A DNA stretch of 64,000 nucleotides from assembly GCF_024198255.1 (NCBI RefSeq), contig NZ_JAJVKW010000007.1, forward strand, positions 124,001 to 188,000, in the 5' to 3' direction. Origin of the DNA: Myxococcus guangdongensis (GTDB lineage: Bacteria; Myxococcota; Myxococcia; Myxococcales; Myxococcaceae). The position numbers and the translations under genes are program-made. Below the pieces are notes generated by a model. That model had not been told where the DNA came from, made no database searches, and was given only the letters and a program-made list of their open reading frames with translations. Positions 12,519 to 22,045 of the stretch are shown one piece after another. Positions within the stretch are counted from its first letter, which is position 1; each line of letters opens with the position of its first letter.

Positions 12519-13640
12519 ATGACCTCTTCATCGCGTTGCAGGAGCCGTCAGTGGGTGGCGCTCGTCGTCGCGTGCGTCGTCCTGGGCTGTGGGACCGAAG
12601 TGTCGGAGCTCCGGGAGGGCCAGGCGGTAGCGTCAGCTCCCCTGGTGGACTTCGCGCTGGGCATCTCCGACTCGGATGCGGAGACCTTCTCCCATCCCGC
12701 GTGGGATGGGCTCAACGTGCAGCGGGCGCGAGTCGTCGTGCCGTACGACGTGGCGCTGCGTCCCGCGAATGACGCCCGACGCCTGAAGTTCGAGGCCTGG
12801 ATGCAGGCCGCGGCGGCGAAGTCCGTGGAGCGCTACGTGACGCTGGGGCCGAGTGATCTGCGCAAGGCCGCGAACGGGAAGTTCCTGGCCCCCACGGATG
12901 TGGAGTACCGCGCGGCGTTCGAGGCCTTCCATGCCACGTATCCGGCCATCTGGCTGGTGGGCGCCTGGAACGAGCCGAACTTCCCGAACACGGTGCTCCA
13001 GAGCGGAGTCCCGTTGGACCAGCCGACCTGCGCCAGCGAGGATCTGGAGTCCTGTGGCCCGCTCCGGGCGGCGTTCTATTACCGGTTGGTGGTGAGCATC
13101 TGCGCGGAGTGCACGGTGGCGGCGGGCGAGTTCGACGCCACGCCGAATGACCCCTACTGGGATCGCTACCGCGTCTTCCTGCGGGGACACCGGCCCAAGC
13201 TGTGGAGCATCCACCCGCACCACGACGCCAATCGCTATCAGGCGAGCGGTGCGCACTGCATCCCGGGGGACCCGAGCTGCACGACGCGCACGTTCATGAA
13301 CTGGCTCGGCGGGCTGGACTCGACCTGGGACGTGGGCCACGTGTGGCTGACGGAGGTGGGGGCCTTCTACCGGAACGCGGATGGGCGCGTGTTCAGCGAT
13401 GCCTCTCAGCGCGACACGACGAAGTTCATCCTGCGCCTGCCGAACCTGAGCGGACGCATCACGCGCATCTACTATTACAACTACACCAACCAGTGCTCGA
13501 CGGCCGCGAACTGCGCCATGCAGGACCGGGGCATCATCGCGCCCCAGCCGTGGGATGGCAGCCCGCTGTCCTATGACACCGCGGGCCGCATCCGCCCCGC
13601 GTATGCCGTGTTGCGAGACCGTGACACCAACGGCCCCTGA
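12519..13640 (+). CDS. lipoprotein with glycoside-hydrolase-like barrel
   Basis: A 373-residue lipoprotein beginning at the ATG at 12519; upstream codons in the same frame do not look coding. A signal peptide ends in a lipobox (VVLGCG, Cys24). The rest resembles a TIM-barrel glycosidase of the GH5/GH39 clan: GAWNEPNF places a candidate acid/base Glu at 152, and VWLTEVGAFY places a candidate nucleophile Glu at 279, each at the end of a beta-strand as in clan GH-A. An IHPHH motif lies between them near residue 231. Several cysteines suggest disulfides. Clan-level assignment is by motif only; substrate is unknown. It is divergent from the USP/PLD gene and followed by a secreted esterase on the same strand. 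Confidence 0.68.
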   Translation: MTSSSRCRSRQWVALVVACVVLGCGTEVSELREGQAVASAPLVDFALGISDSDAETFSHPAWDGLNVQRARVVVPYDVALRPANDARRLKFEAWMQAAAAKSVERYVTLGPSDLRKAANGKFLAPTDVEYRAAFEAFHATYPAIWLVGAWNEPNFPNTVLQSGVPLDQPTCASEDLESCGPLRAAFYYRLVVSICAECTVAAGEFDATPNDPYWDRYRVFLRGHRPKLWSIHPHHDANRYQASGAHCIPGDPSCTTRTFMNWLGGLDSTWDVGHVWLTEVGAFYRNADGRVFSDASQRDTTKFILRLPNLSGRITRIYYYNYTNQCSTAANCAMQDRGIIAPQPWDGSPLSYDTAGRIRPAYAVLRDRDTNGP

Positions 13641-13762
13641 GAACACGCCCCGCCCGGTGTCGACGCATCTCTCCGCTCAAGCTGTAAATCGAGCTTAGTC
13701 TGTCGATCTTGCAACTGACTTGCTAACGTCACGGGCTCCACCCGAGCTGGAGAGGAGTCACC

Positions 13763-14518
13763 ATGTCGACACCGCGGCGCATCTTGTTGGGGTTGGTCCT
13801 GCTGGCCGTGCAGGGCGCGTGGGCAGCGCAGGGCGACATCATCGCGCGTCCCATCAATACGGTGCCTGGGATGGATTTCGGGTACTGGGAGTACCTGCCG
13901 CTGGGCTACGACGACAACCCGACGGCGACCTATCCCCTGGTGGTCTTCCTGGGTGGGGAAGGGCAGGCGGGGAACGGAGGGGTCGCGGACCCCAATGGCC
14001 TCGAGCGGATGATGGGACCGACCGCGCCCCCTCTGCTGGTGAGAAACGGGAGGCATTTCCCGTTCATCCTCATCGCGCCCCAGCGCTTCAACGCCTACTG
14101 GCCGACGGACCGGATCGACCACGTCATCGAGTTCGCCAAGAGCCACTACCGGGTGGACACGAATCGCATCTACCTGACGGGGCTCTCCGCGGGCGCCATC
14201 GTCACATGGTCCTATGCGGCGGAGTATCCCCACAAGCTCGCGGCCATCGTGCCGATTGCCGGGAATGGCAATGGCGTCAACGTCTGCAACATGTGGGACG
14301 TGCCGGTGTGGGCGTTCCACGGGACGGCGGACAACGTGGTGTCACAGTGGGGCTCCATCGATCCGGTGAACAAGCTGAACACCGTCTGCAACCCGCGCGC
14401 GAATCCGCCGGCGAAGCTCACGCTCTACCAGGGCGTGGGGCACGACTCGTGGTCGCGGACGTACAGCGGCTCTGCGGGGCATGACATCTACACCTGGATG
14501 TTGAGCTACTCGCTCTGA
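13763..14518 (+). CDS. secreted alpha/beta-hydrolase (esterase/depolymerase-like)
   Basis: A 251-residue secreted hydrolase with a GGAGAGGAG ribosome site and a signal peptide (residues 1-22, ending AWAAQ). The alpha/beta-hydrolase triad can be placed: Ser142 in the nucleophile elbow GLSAG, Asp190 in HGTADNVV and His227 in GVGHDSW. The layout matches the PHB-depolymerase/feruloyl-esterase (LpqC, Esterase_phb) group of secreted esterases. Likely substrates are polymeric or plant-derived esters, but this is inference from the family. The preceding glycosidase-like lipoprotein on the same strand would fit extracellular polymer degradation, although the 122-bp gap may hold a separate promoter. 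Confidence 0.82.
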   Translation: MSTPRRILLGLVLLAVQGAWAAQGDIIARPINTVPGMDFGYWEYLPLGYDDNPTATYPLVVFLGGEGQAGNGGVADPNGLERMMGPTAPPLLVRNGRHFPFILIAPQRFNAYWPTDRIDHVIEFAKSHYRVDTNRIYLTGLSAGAIVTWSYAAEYPHKLAAIVPIAGNGNGVNVCNMWDVPVWAFHGTADNVVSQWGSIDPVNKLNTVCNPRANPPAKLTLYQGVGHDSWSRTYSGSAGHDIYTWMLSYSL

Positions 14519-14530
14519 CGTGAGGGTGGG

Positions 14531-14565
14531 CTCGCTCGCCGCGGCACCGCAATGCGACGAGCGAG
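14531..14565. terminator. possible bidirectional hairpin terminator
   Basis: Inverted arms CTCGCTCG (14531-14538) and CGAGCGAG (14558-14565) are separated by 19 bases, in the 58-bp gap between the converging esterase and di-haem oxidoreductase genes. No T-run follows on either strand, so function is inferred from position and symmetry only. Confidence 0.35.
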
Positions 14566-14576
14566 TCCATTCGTGT

Positions 14577-16817
14577 TCAGAGTGACTTGAGGAACGTCAG
14601 CACCGCGCCGCGCTCGTCCGCGCTCAACGCCTCGAACTGGGTGCGGCTGGAGTCGGCCTCGCCGCCATGCCACGCGATGGCCTCCATCAGCGTGCGCGCG
14701 CGGCCATCGTGCAGGTAGCGCACGTTCTGTGCGCCTCCCTGAACGGACTCGAGCGAGCCGAGCCCCCAGAGCGGCGCGGTGCGCCACTGTCGAGGCCCCG
14801 CCTGTCCCTGCGTCAGCGTGTCCGCCAGCCCCGGCCCCATGTCGTGGAGGAGCAGGTCCGTGTACGGGTGAATCGTCTGGTTGCGCAGCTCGGCGAACGG
14901 GTGGTGGGCGCCGGTGGTCAACGTGGCCGTGTGGCAGTGGGTGCACCGCGCCTGGGCGAACAGCGTGGCGCCGCGCTGGATGCGGACGGGGTCCACGTCA
15001 TGCTCGGGCGAGACCCGGATGCCATCGAGGAAGGCGCTGCGCAGGCTGCGCTGGGCTGGGACTCCCAGCAGCGCGAGGTAGCTGGACAGTCGCTCCAGCT
15101 CGGTCTCGGAGATCTCGGTCGCCGCGCTCGTCGTGTTGCACCCCGGGACGCCGCGCTGGCAGTCGAGCGTCTTGAAGACGGGAGAGGTGATGCCCATGTC
15201 CTTGAGCAGCGCGTCCGCGGACTGCTGCCGCAGCGTCGCCTTGCTCGCCTTCCATCCGAAGCGCCCCAGGTGCCGGCTGCCCGTCTCCGGATTGATGACC
15301 CAGTTGGGCAGACCGCGCACGCCATCTCCGTCTCGGTCCGTCGGGTCGGCCAGCGCCAGCACGGTCGACTCGTCCACCGCTTCGAGCAGGCCCATGCCGA
15401 TGACCTGCGGCGCCTGACGGACGGAGAGCTGCGCCGGCACGGGCCCCGTGAAGGCATACACGGGCTTGCGCAGGGAGACCGTCTCGCCATCGGGCAGCGT
15501 GTGGACGTGCTCCTCGTGGGATGGGATGGACACGGCATGGTCCGTGGCGCCAGCCTCGACGCCGCGCTGCTGGACGTTCAACCCGTAGGTCGCATCCGGG
15601 ACGACCTGAGTGGACGAACTGGACGCCGCCACCTCGATGGCCATCGCATCCAGCCGCGCGCCGGGCGCCGCGACCGGGCTGCGTCCGTTGAGGGCATGAC
15701 AGGAGATGCAGCTCACGTTGTTGTAGCGAGGCCCGAGCTGGTTCGCGTGCTCGGTGAAGACGGGGTTCACGTTCGGGCTCTCGGAGTGCTTTCCGTCCGC
15801 GAACGAGATGTGGAACAGCCGGCGCCCCTCGACGAAGCGCTGGGTGTTGGCGATGCCGATGTTGTTGGCCATCTGCTGGAACACCCGGTGCGGCTCCTCC
15901 GAGTAGTTGTAGGAGACGCTGGCCTCGCCGCCCGAGAGCGTGTGCGCGGGCAGCGGCGCCGCGTCGAGGATGGGCGCGATGCCGTACCAGGGCCGCATGC
16001 CCACGCCGACCTGGTAGAGCTGCTCGAAGGAGTAGTAGCGGCTCCCGCCTCCGTCGATGACGGCCCTGTTGTCGGGCGTGTGGACCAGGAACGGGGCCGG
16101 GGCCAGCTCGATGACATCACCCACCTTGAAGGGCGTTCCTGGCTTGGGTCCGCGCCAGTTGTCGCGGATGACGACCATGCAGTCCGTCCTCGCCGACGTG
16201 GAGTGGCAGGTGTTGGCGCCACCTTCGTTGGGGTTGGTGAAGCCGACGTTCATCATCCAGCCGTAGTCACGGATGTTGGCGTCGACGCGGCGGAAGGCGC
16301 TGAGGCCTGTGTTGACGAACGTCCCCGCGTTCACTCGCAAGGAGACCTCGACGCGTGAGCGGCCGGCGGGGACCTCGTCTCGAATCATCAGGCCGAAGGT
16401 GCGGTTCTGGAAGTACCAGGTCGGGAAGGTGAAGTAGTTGCCAGGGCCAACGTCCGGCGACTCCCACGGTTCACCGCGCTCGCGTGCGTGACGGTTGGTG
16501 GGACGGAAGCCCGCGAGCGTCACCCGTGTGCCGTCGGACTCCGTGTACTGAATCTGCTCGAACACCTGTTGGCCGGCGCCATACAGCGGCACGTACTCCG
16601 TCGCACCCAGGCCCGGGGTCGTCACGGGGACGGGAGGCGGCTCGACACGCGGTGGCGTGGGGAGCTGGGGCTGCTCGGTGGCGTCTCCGTTCTTGGGGGA
16701 CGTGCTGTCTCCGCACGCGGAGAGCGACAGCATCACCGAGAACGCGAAGGGGAGGACCACGGCCGAGGATGTCCGCGCGGAGCGACGCGCGCGGCTGGCG
16801 AAGGAGGAAGGGGGCAT
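14577..16817 (-). CDS. di-haem thiol-oxidoreductase-like lipoprotein (DUF1111)
   Basis: A 746-residue exported protein. The ATG at 16817 is preceded by AGGACAAGG and opens a signal peptide ending in a lipobox (LSLSAC). Two c-type haem sites are present, CISCH in the middle and CTHCH near the C-terminus, both within the region typical of the DUF1111 / putative thiol oxidoreductase family, which is related to di-haem cytochrome c peroxidases. The N-terminal ~250 residues before the first haem site look like an extra beta-rich domain. Phrases such as NNVSCISCHALNGRSP and RYLHDGRARTLMEAI are family hallmarks. It probably acts as a periplasmic or cell-surface redox enzyme; the partner is unknown. 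A hairpin terminator separates it from the CARDB gene upstream. Confidence 0.85.
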   Translation of the reverse strand: MPPSSFASRARRSARTSSAVVLPFAFSVMLSLSACGDSTSPKNGDATEQPQLPTPPRVEPPPVPVTTPGLGATEYVPLYGAGQQVFEQIQYTESDGTRVTLAGFRPTNRHARERGEPWESPDVGPGNYFTFPTWYFQNRTFGLMIRDEVPAGRSRVEVSLRVNAGTFVNTGLSAFRRVDANIRDYGWMMNVGFTNPNEGGANTCHSTSARTDCMVVIRDNWRGPKPGTPFKVGDVIELAPAPFLVHTPDNRAVIDGGGSRYYSFEQLYQVGVGMRPWYGIAPILDAAPLPAHTLSGGEASVSYNYSEEPHRVFQQMANNIGIANTQRFVEGRRLFHISFADGKHSESPNVNPVFTEHANQLGPRYNNVSCISCHALNGRSPVAAPGARLDAMAIEVAASSSSTQVVPDATYGLNVQQRGVEAGATDHAVSIPSHEEHVHTLPDGETVSLRKPVYAFTGPVPAQLSVRQAPQVIGMGLLEAVDESTVLALADPTDRDGDGVRGLPNWVINPETGSRHLGRFGWKASKATLRQQSADALLKDMGITSPVFKTLDCQRGVPGCNTTSAATEISETELERLSSYLALLGVPAQRSLRSAFLDGIRVSPEHDVDPVRIQRGATLFAQARCTHCHTATLTTGAHHPFAELRNQTIHPYTDLLLHDMGPGLADTLTQGQAGPRQWRTAPLWGLGSLESVQGGAQNVRYLHDGRARTLMEAIAWHGGEADSSRTQFEALSADERGAVLTFLKSL

Positions 16818-16964
16818 GGCCTTGTCCTGCTCGGGGAGGGGGCTTTCTTCATAACGACCCCTGCTCGAAACGGACAAGGACTTCACAGGGTGACCCTGCG
16901 TCGTGACCTGTGCGTGTCTCGGGGTACAGCGGTGCTCGGAGTCCTACGACCGGAGCGGAATGCA

Positions 16965-16991
16965 CCCCCACCCTCGAGAGACGGGTGGGGG
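16965..16991 (-). terminator. hairpin terminator after CARDB gene
   Basis: A perfect 9-bp stem, CCCCCACCC (16965-16973) with GGGTGGGGG (16983-16991), encloses a 9-base loop. It starts 20 bases beyond the stop codon of the minus-strand CARDB gene. There is no strong T-run on that strand, which weakens the case for a classical intrinsic terminator. Confidence 0.55.
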
Positions 16992-17010
16992 CTCATTGTT
17001 GGCGCGTGGC

Positions 17011-19446
17011 TCAGTACGTCACGGTGAGCGCGGCACCCACGCGGAGGTTGTTGTCCGTGAAGAACTCGACCACCGAGGGCGGAGCCCTCAGGACCGCGCC
17101 CGGGTGGTAGCGGCCGATGGGCGCGTGGCCGGGCGGCACCGTGAAGGTGCCCGTGGTGCACTGGCCCGGCTGCAGAGCGGGAGCCTCCGTCATGCCCAGG
17201 AAGCGATCATCCGGCTGTCCGATGATGGCGTCGTTCGGGCTCAGGACGAAGTGCAGCTGCGCCTGGGACGCCGACACCGTCCCCTGGTTGCAGACCTCGT
17301 ATGCGAGGTTGAAGGGCTGGTTCGTGGACACGCTCGCGGGGCCCGTCAGCGATGTCACGACGAAGTCGGCCTTGTCGCCCACGCCGAGGCGCCCGGCGGC
17401 CTTCGTGTTGTTCTCGTCGGAGAACTCCGCGATGCCCGGGGAGCGCAGCTCCACGTGGGCACCGAGGAAGTACGTGCCCGCGGGAATGCCCAGGGCCGTC
17501 GCGTTCACCGTCGTGGTGTGGCACGCCCCGGCGTCCAGCCCGACGTCGAGGTACTTCGTGGCGACGTGCAGGTCCTGCCCCGGCTGCCCACCCGTCCCCG
17601 GCGTGATGACCTCATCGTCCGACGCGTAGAGGTGGACGATGGCCTGGGTCCCCAGCGTGCCCTGGTTGCACACCGTCACCTGGACATCGAACGGCTCGTT
17701 CACCCGGACGCTGCTCGCGCCGCTGAGAGCCGTCACGACCAGGTCGGACCGCGAGCCGATGTCGATGCGGGCCCCCGAGGTCGAGTTGTTGTCCTCGACC
17801 AGCTCCGCCACGGTGTTCGCACCGTCGACGCGAGCGACCAGGACGCCACTTCCTTCCACGGGGTGGCCGAACAGGTCCGGCGTCGCCGTGAGCGACAACA
17901 CCTGACACGCCCCCTCGGAGAGCGCGGGGACCGACGCCGACCCGAGCGACGACTCCTCGCCGTGGTAGTTCGTGTCCAGCGCCAGCCGCAGCTCCATCGT
18001 GGTGGGCACCGAGGCCGCCGTGCCCTGGTTGCAGACCCGCACCTGCGCCGCCAGCGATTGACCGAACGCCAGACTCGAGGGACCCGACACCTCGGTGACG
18101 ACCAGGTCCGGGCCATGGCCCACGCCCAGCCGCGCGCTCAGGCGGGTGTTGTTGGCCTCACTCAGCTCCTGGACGCCGTTGTCGAGGTCCACCCACGCGC
18201 CCAGGTAGTACGCCCCGGGCGTGACGGACGGCGCGTTCGCCTGGAACGGCAAATCCCGGCACGCCCCGGGCTCGAGCATCCCGCTGTCCTGGCTGCCCAG
18301 GACGAAGTCGGGGAGCTCGAAGCCGAAGAACGTCCCCGCGAGCCGCTCATCCGCCGACAGCAGCAGCGTCACCGGCGCGCGCCCCGCCTGCGTCCCCTGA
18401 TTGCACACCCGCGCTTGCGCGGTCAGTGCCTGCCCGAAGGCCAGACTCCCAGGCCCCGCCACGGACGTCACCACGAGGTCGGGCCGGAACCCGATGCCGA
18501 TGGGCGCGCTCGCGCGGCTGTTGTTCTCCAGGTCCAACTCCGGCGCGAGGTTGCTCGCCACGGCCATCACGCCCACCGTGTAGGGCCCCTCCAGGACGGG
18601 ACTCGCCGACACGGGATGACTCACGCGCTGGCACTGCCCCGGTTGCAGGTGGCCCACCGTCACCTCGCTCAGGAACGTGTCCGAAGCGGGCGTGAGCGGC
18701 ACATGCGAGACGATGGTGGCATCCGCGCTCAGGTAGAAGCGCGCCGAGACCGAACCGGAGCCCGTCCCCAGGTTGCAGACCTTCGCCGAGGCGAGGAATG
18801 GCTGGTTCTTCAGGGCGCTCGTCGGCGCGGTGACGGAGGTGACGACGAAGTCGGGTTGATTCCCCACGCCCACGCGGGGGCCCACGCGCACGTTGTTGTC
18901 CAGGTTCCGCTCAGGCACGGGCGGCGGACCATGGCGCGGGTTCGCCCAGGCGGCCAGGTAGTAGGCACCCTGGACATTCACGGGCCCGTCCAGCGTGACG
19001 AAGGGCCTCACCGTCGCGCATTGCCCGGGCGCCGGCGCCGGCACCTGGACCATCGAATACGCGCCGAGGCGCACGTCCGAGGCGGGGACGAGCGGCCTGT
19101 CGGGCGTGATGACGGTGTCCGCCGACAGGTAGAGCTCCACGGGCACCGAGCCCCCGGACGACGCATCCCCCTGATTGCACACGGTGACGACGGCCTGGAG
19201 CGCGGCTCCGAGCTGGAGGCTCGCGGGCCCCTTCACGGACGTCACCACGAAGTCCGCCATCGGAGTCGTGGGGACGAGGGATGAGAGGGATTGCGCTGAC
19301 CGCGCCGACGTCAGCGGTGTCGGGTCAGGTGAGGCTTGCGGGGTGGAAGTGGCGTCCGTGGGAGGGACTTCCCCGTTGCAGGCGCCGAGAGACAGACACG
19401 TCAGGAGACCCGCGGCGAACCGCAGGGGGACTCTTCTTGGGTGCAT
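17011..19446 (-). CDS. lipoprotein with six CARDB repeats
   Basis: An 811-residue surface lipoprotein. The ATG at 19446 (MHPRRVPLRF) is chosen because GAGGAG lies nine bases upstream; for the next ATG out, the same GAGGAG would touch the codon. The signal peptide ends in a lipobox (CLSLGAC). Six tandem Ig-like CARDB domains follow, each about 115-130 residues and beginning D(F/L)VVT.(V/L)..P.S and ending near a (D/E)NN motif: DFVVTSVKGP, DFVVTSVTAP, DLVVTSVAGP, DLVVTEVSGP, DLVVTALSGA, DFVVTSLTGP. CARDB folds are adhesion or scaffold modules; no catalytic domain is present, so a cell-surface adhesive or matrix role is likely. The last repeat runs to the C-terminus with no sorting tail. Confidence 0.87.
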   Translation of the reverse strand: MHPRRVPLRFAAGLLTCLSLGACNGEVPPTDATSTPQASPDPTPLTSARSAQSLSSLVPTTPMADFVVTSVKGPASLQLGAALQAVVTVCNQGDASSGGSVPVELYLSADTVITPDRPLVPASDVRLGAYSMVQVPAPAPGQCATVRPFVTLDGPVNVQGAYYLAAWANPRHGPPPVPERNLDNNVRVGPRVGVGNQPDFVVTSVTAPTSALKNQPFLASAKVCNLGTGSGSVSARFYLSADATIVSHVPLTPASDTFLSEVTVGHLQPGQCQRVSHPVSASPVLEGPYTVGVMAVASNLAPELDLENNSRASAPIGIGFRPDLVVTSVAGPGSLAFGQALTAQARVCNQGTQAGRAPVTLLLSADERLAGTFFGFELPDFVLGSQDSGMLEPGACRDLPFQANAPSVTPGAYYLGAWVDLDNGVQELSEANNTRLSARLGVGHGPDLVVTEVSGPSSLAFGQSLAAQVRVCNQGTAASVPTTMELRLALDTNYHGEESSLGSASVPALSEGACQVLSLTATPDLFGHPVEGSGVLVARVDGANTVAELVEDNNSTSGARIDIGSRSDLVVTALSGASSVRVNEPFDVQVTVCNQGTLGTQAIVHLYASDDEVITPGTGGQPGQDLHVATKYLDVGLDAGACHTTTVNATALGIPAGTYFLGAHVELRSPGIAEFSDENNTKAAGRLGVGDKADFVVTSLTGPASVSTNQPFNLAYEVCNQGTVSASQAQLHFVLSPNDAIIGQPDDRFLGMTEAPALQPGQCTTGTFTVPPGHAPIGRYHPGAVLRAPPSVVEFFTDNNLRVGAALTVTY

Positions 19447-19549
19447 GATGGGCATCTCCTCGCGGAGTCGCTCCGGCCGGGCGTCCGTCGAGTGAGCCTG
19501 TGACGCCCCGTTGCACCTGGAATTCAATCGCAAACGCAATTTTGTCGCG

Positions 19550-20560
19550 TCAGTCCTTCCAGAGAATCTTCCACGGGTGCTTGCGCAAATCGGTGACGAG
19601 CGTTCTCAGCTCGTCATACAGCGTGGGGTCCTGGAGGACCGCGCCCGCCGTGCCTTCTCCGGCCTCGATCCGGGCCAGCACCCGGTCCGCGCGCGCCGCG
19701 ATGCTATCGAGCTGTCCCGCCGCGGCCGTGAGCTTCTCCAGCGCCAGCTTCACGCGCTGCCCGTCCTCGGGCCCCAGGGAGCCGGTGAGGGCCGCGAGCC
19801 CATCCAGCGTGGTGCCCGCGGACTTCGTCAGCCCCGGCAGCTCGCCCCTCAGCACCGCCGCCGTCGCCGCCGCGTCGTCGAGCAGTCGCGCCGCCTTGCC
19901 TCCGGGCTGGAGCGCCTCGCGCGCGAGCTGTGAGAGCTGACGCAGGTCCTTCGACGCCGCCGCCAGCTCGGAGGCCAGCACCTTCACGTCCCCCCGGTTC
20001 TCCGTCAGCACCTCGTCCAGCGTCCGAGTCAGGCGCGAGATGTTCGCCACCAGCCCCGTCACCGCCTCCGGGTCCTTCTCCAGCATCTCGGAGAACATCT
20101 CGATGAAGCGCGAGAGCTTCTCCGCCAGCAGGTCCAACCGGGGTGCATCCGAGCCGCGCACGGCCTGTCCCGAGGGCAGCGCGCTCGACTGCGTGCCCGG
20201 GTTCAGCTCCAGGTACGGCTCACCCAACAGGCCCACCGTCGCCACCGTCACGCGCGCATCCGAGCGCAGCGCGCCGAGCGACTCCGGCGACACCGCCAGC
20301 TCCATGCGGACGGGCAGGGGACGGCCCTGGGCATCCCGACGCTCCGGCATCAGGCGGATGGCCTGCACGCGCCCCACCTGCACGCCGCCCAGCTTCACCG
20401 GCGCTCCCTCCACCACGTTACCCGTGTGGCCGAAGTCCACCGGCAGCACCGTGCTGGAGCCGAGCGACAGCTCGCCCATCAACCACAGCAACACCAGCAC
20501 GCCCATCACCGCCGCCAGCACGAGGGCGCCCACCTTCAATTCCAACCGTCGCTCATCCAT
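19550..20560 (-). CDS. MCE/MlaD-family substrate-binding protein
   Basis: A 336-residue MCE protein. The ATG at 20560 has GGAGG upstream and overlaps the preceding ATPase gene by eight bases, in the sequence ATGGATGA. One N-terminal membrane helix (about residues 8-30) is followed by a single MCE domain (~38-120, with VDFGHTGNVVEGAPVKLGG and GLLGEPYLELNPG). The rest (~145-330) is almost all helical and Ala/Leu-rich, the pattern of long MCE tails that form a hydrophobic channel across the periplasm. In Mla systems MlaD is a hexameric ring that binds phospholipid at the inner-membrane complex. It is the last gene of a five-gene overlapping operon. No MlaC or MlaB gene is in the window. Confidence 0.92.
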   Translation of the reverse strand: MDERRLELKVGALVLAAVMGVLVLLWLMGELSLGSSTVLPVDFGHTGNVVEGAPVKLGGVQVGRVQAIRLMPERRDAQGRPLPVRMELAVSPESLGALRSDARVTVATVGLLGEPYLELNPGTQSSALPSGQAVRGSDAPRLDLLAEKLSRFIEMFSEMLEKDPEAVTGLVANISRLTRTLDEVLTENRGDVKVLASELAAASKDLRQLSQLAREALQPGGKAARLLDDAAATAAVLRGELPGLTKSAGTTLDGLAALTGSLGPEDGQRVKLALEKLTAAAGQLDSIAARADRVLARIEAGEGTAGAVLQDPTLYDELRTLVTDLRKHPWKILWKD

Positions 20561-21299
20561 CCGTCGCACCCTCCATGAACGGCGCCGTCAGCACGCGAAG
20601 CTCCGGCGCGGAGGACTCCAGGAAACCCTCGGGAGGCCCCAGGTACGCGCACTGGCCCTGGGCCACCACCAACACCCGGTCCGCCAGCCCTCGCAGCTGG
20701 CGATAGTCATGCGTCACCACCAGGCCGCCCAGCCCTCGCGCCTTCAGCGAGGCCATGACCTCTTCCACCTGCATCGCCGCCCTCCGGTCCAACCCCGTGG
20801 TGGGCTCGTCGAGCAGCAGATAGCGCGGTGAGAGCACCAGCGCCCGCGCGATGGCGGTCCGCTTCTTCGCCCCGGGCCCCAGCTCTGGAGGCATCCGGTC
20901 CGCCCACTCGAGCAACCCCACCTGCTCCAGCGCGGACTCCACGGCCTCGGCGGGCGCGGCAGGGTCCGCCAGCCACACGTTCTCGCGCAGCGTGCGCCAG
21001 TCGAGCAGGGCCGGGCCCTGGACCAGGTACGGTGCCCGACGCCGCAGCTTCACCAGCGCTCGCTCCGGCCGCGTGTCCACCCGCTCGCCCCACAACTCCA
21101 CGCTGCCCGAGTCCGGCCGCAACAGGCCCACCGCCATCCGACACAGCACGCTCTTGCCCGAGCCGCTCGCGCCCGCGATGAAGGTCAGCTCCCGCGTGGA
21201 CACCTCCGCCGTCACGCCGTCCAACACGCGCCGTCCCCCCTCGAACGCGACGCGCACGTCCGTGAAGCGCAGCGTGTCGGGAGGGGCGTCGTTCGCCAT
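20553..21299 (-). CDS. MlaF-like ABC ATPase 2 (degenerate signature motif)
   Basis: A 248-residue ABC ATPase of the MlaF type. Walker A GASGSGKS, Q-loop (LVQGPALL), Walker B with its catalytic glutamate (LLLDEPTTGLD) and the H-loop histidine (LVVTHD) are all intact. The ABC signature is not: where LSGG is expected before the conserved KKR, the sequence is LGPGAKKR, losing the Ser and one Gly. Its operon partner at 22845 has the opposite set of defects, so the two are probably obligate heterodimer halves. Its start codon shares one base with the stop of the permease gene before it, and its 3' end overlaps the MCE gene by eight bases. Confidence 0.93.
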   Translation of the reverse strand: MANDAPPDTLRFTDVRVAFEGGRRVLDGVTAEVSTRELTFIAGASGSGKSVLCRMAVGLLRPDSGSVELWGERVDTRPERALVKLRRRAPYLVQGPALLDWRTLRENVWLADPAAPAEAVESALEQVGLLEWADRMPPELGPGAKKRTAIARALVLSPRYLLLDEPTTGLDRRAAMQVEEVMASLKARGLGGLVVTHDYRQLRGLADRVLVVAQGQCAYLGPPEGFLESSAPELRVLTAPFMEGATDG

Positions 21300-22045
21300 C
21301 ACAGTCGCACGAGGTGGAAGGCGAGGGACACGGCCAGGTCGATCAACAGACACCCCAGGCTCGCGGCGACGACGCCATCGGTGGTCGCCTCGCCCACGGC
21401 CTCCGCGCCTCCGCGTGCGCCCAGGCCCGCCACGGCCGCCGCCAGGGGGATGTACAGCCCACACGCCACGGCCTTGAGCCCCGCCGCCAGCAAATCCCAG
21501 CCATCCACGTAGCGCGGGTCCATGAAGGCCCGGCCATCCACGCCGAAGACGAGCCCCGCCACCGCCGCGGCGGACAACGTCGCGGCCACCGTCCCCAACA
21601 TGCTCAGCAGCGGAACGCCCAGCACGCCCGCCACCACGCGCGGCGCCACCAGGTCCGAGTAGGGGTCCCCCGCGGACATCTCCAGCGCCTCCACCTGCTC
21701 GTTGACGCTCATGGTGGACAGCTCCGCCGCGTGGCTCGCCCCGGCGCGGGACGCCGTCAGGAGCGCGGACACCACCGGCCCCAGCTCGCGAATCAGGAGC
21801 TCGAAGTAGGCGGGCCCCAGCACCGCCACGTTCCCCACGAAGCGCCGTGCCTGGCTGTTGGCGATGGTGACCAGCACCGCCCCGAAGAACGCCATGCCGG
21901 TCAGCACCAGCCACACGCTGCGCCCGCCGAGCTCGTGGAGCTGCACCAACGACTCGCGCCAGGACACGCCTTCACGCAGCCCGGCCCGCGTCGTGCGCGC
22001 GAAGAGCACCACCGGCGCGCCGAAGAAGCGCAGCACCCGGTTCAT
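21299..22045 (-). CDS. MlaE-like ABC permease 2
   Basis: A 248-residue MlaE-family inner-membrane permease with about five to six hydrophobic segments. The family core is visible: ASRAGASHAAELSTMSV followed by EQVEALEM, then DPYSDLVAPRVVAGVLG. In Mla complexes a pair of MlaE subunits forms the lipid path between the ATPases and the MCE ring. Its ATG overlaps the preceding permease stop in an ATGA, so translation is coupled. It differs clearly from the other permease (22042-22848), for example lacking that protein's long N-terminal lead, which suggests the two form a heterodimer rather than being interchangeable copies. Confidence 0.92.
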   Translation of the reverse strand: MNRVLRFFGAPVVLFARTTRAGLREGVSWRESLVQLHELGGRSVWLVLTGMAFFGAVLVTIANSQARRFVGNVAVLGPAYFELLIRELGPVVSALLTASRAGASHAAELSTMSVNEQVEALEMSAGDPYSDLVAPRVVAGVLGVPLLSMLGTVAATLSAAAVAGLVFGVDGRAFMDPRYVDGWDLLAAGLKAVACGLYIPLAAAVAGLGARGGAEAVGEATTDGVVAASLGCLLIDLAVSLAFHLVRL

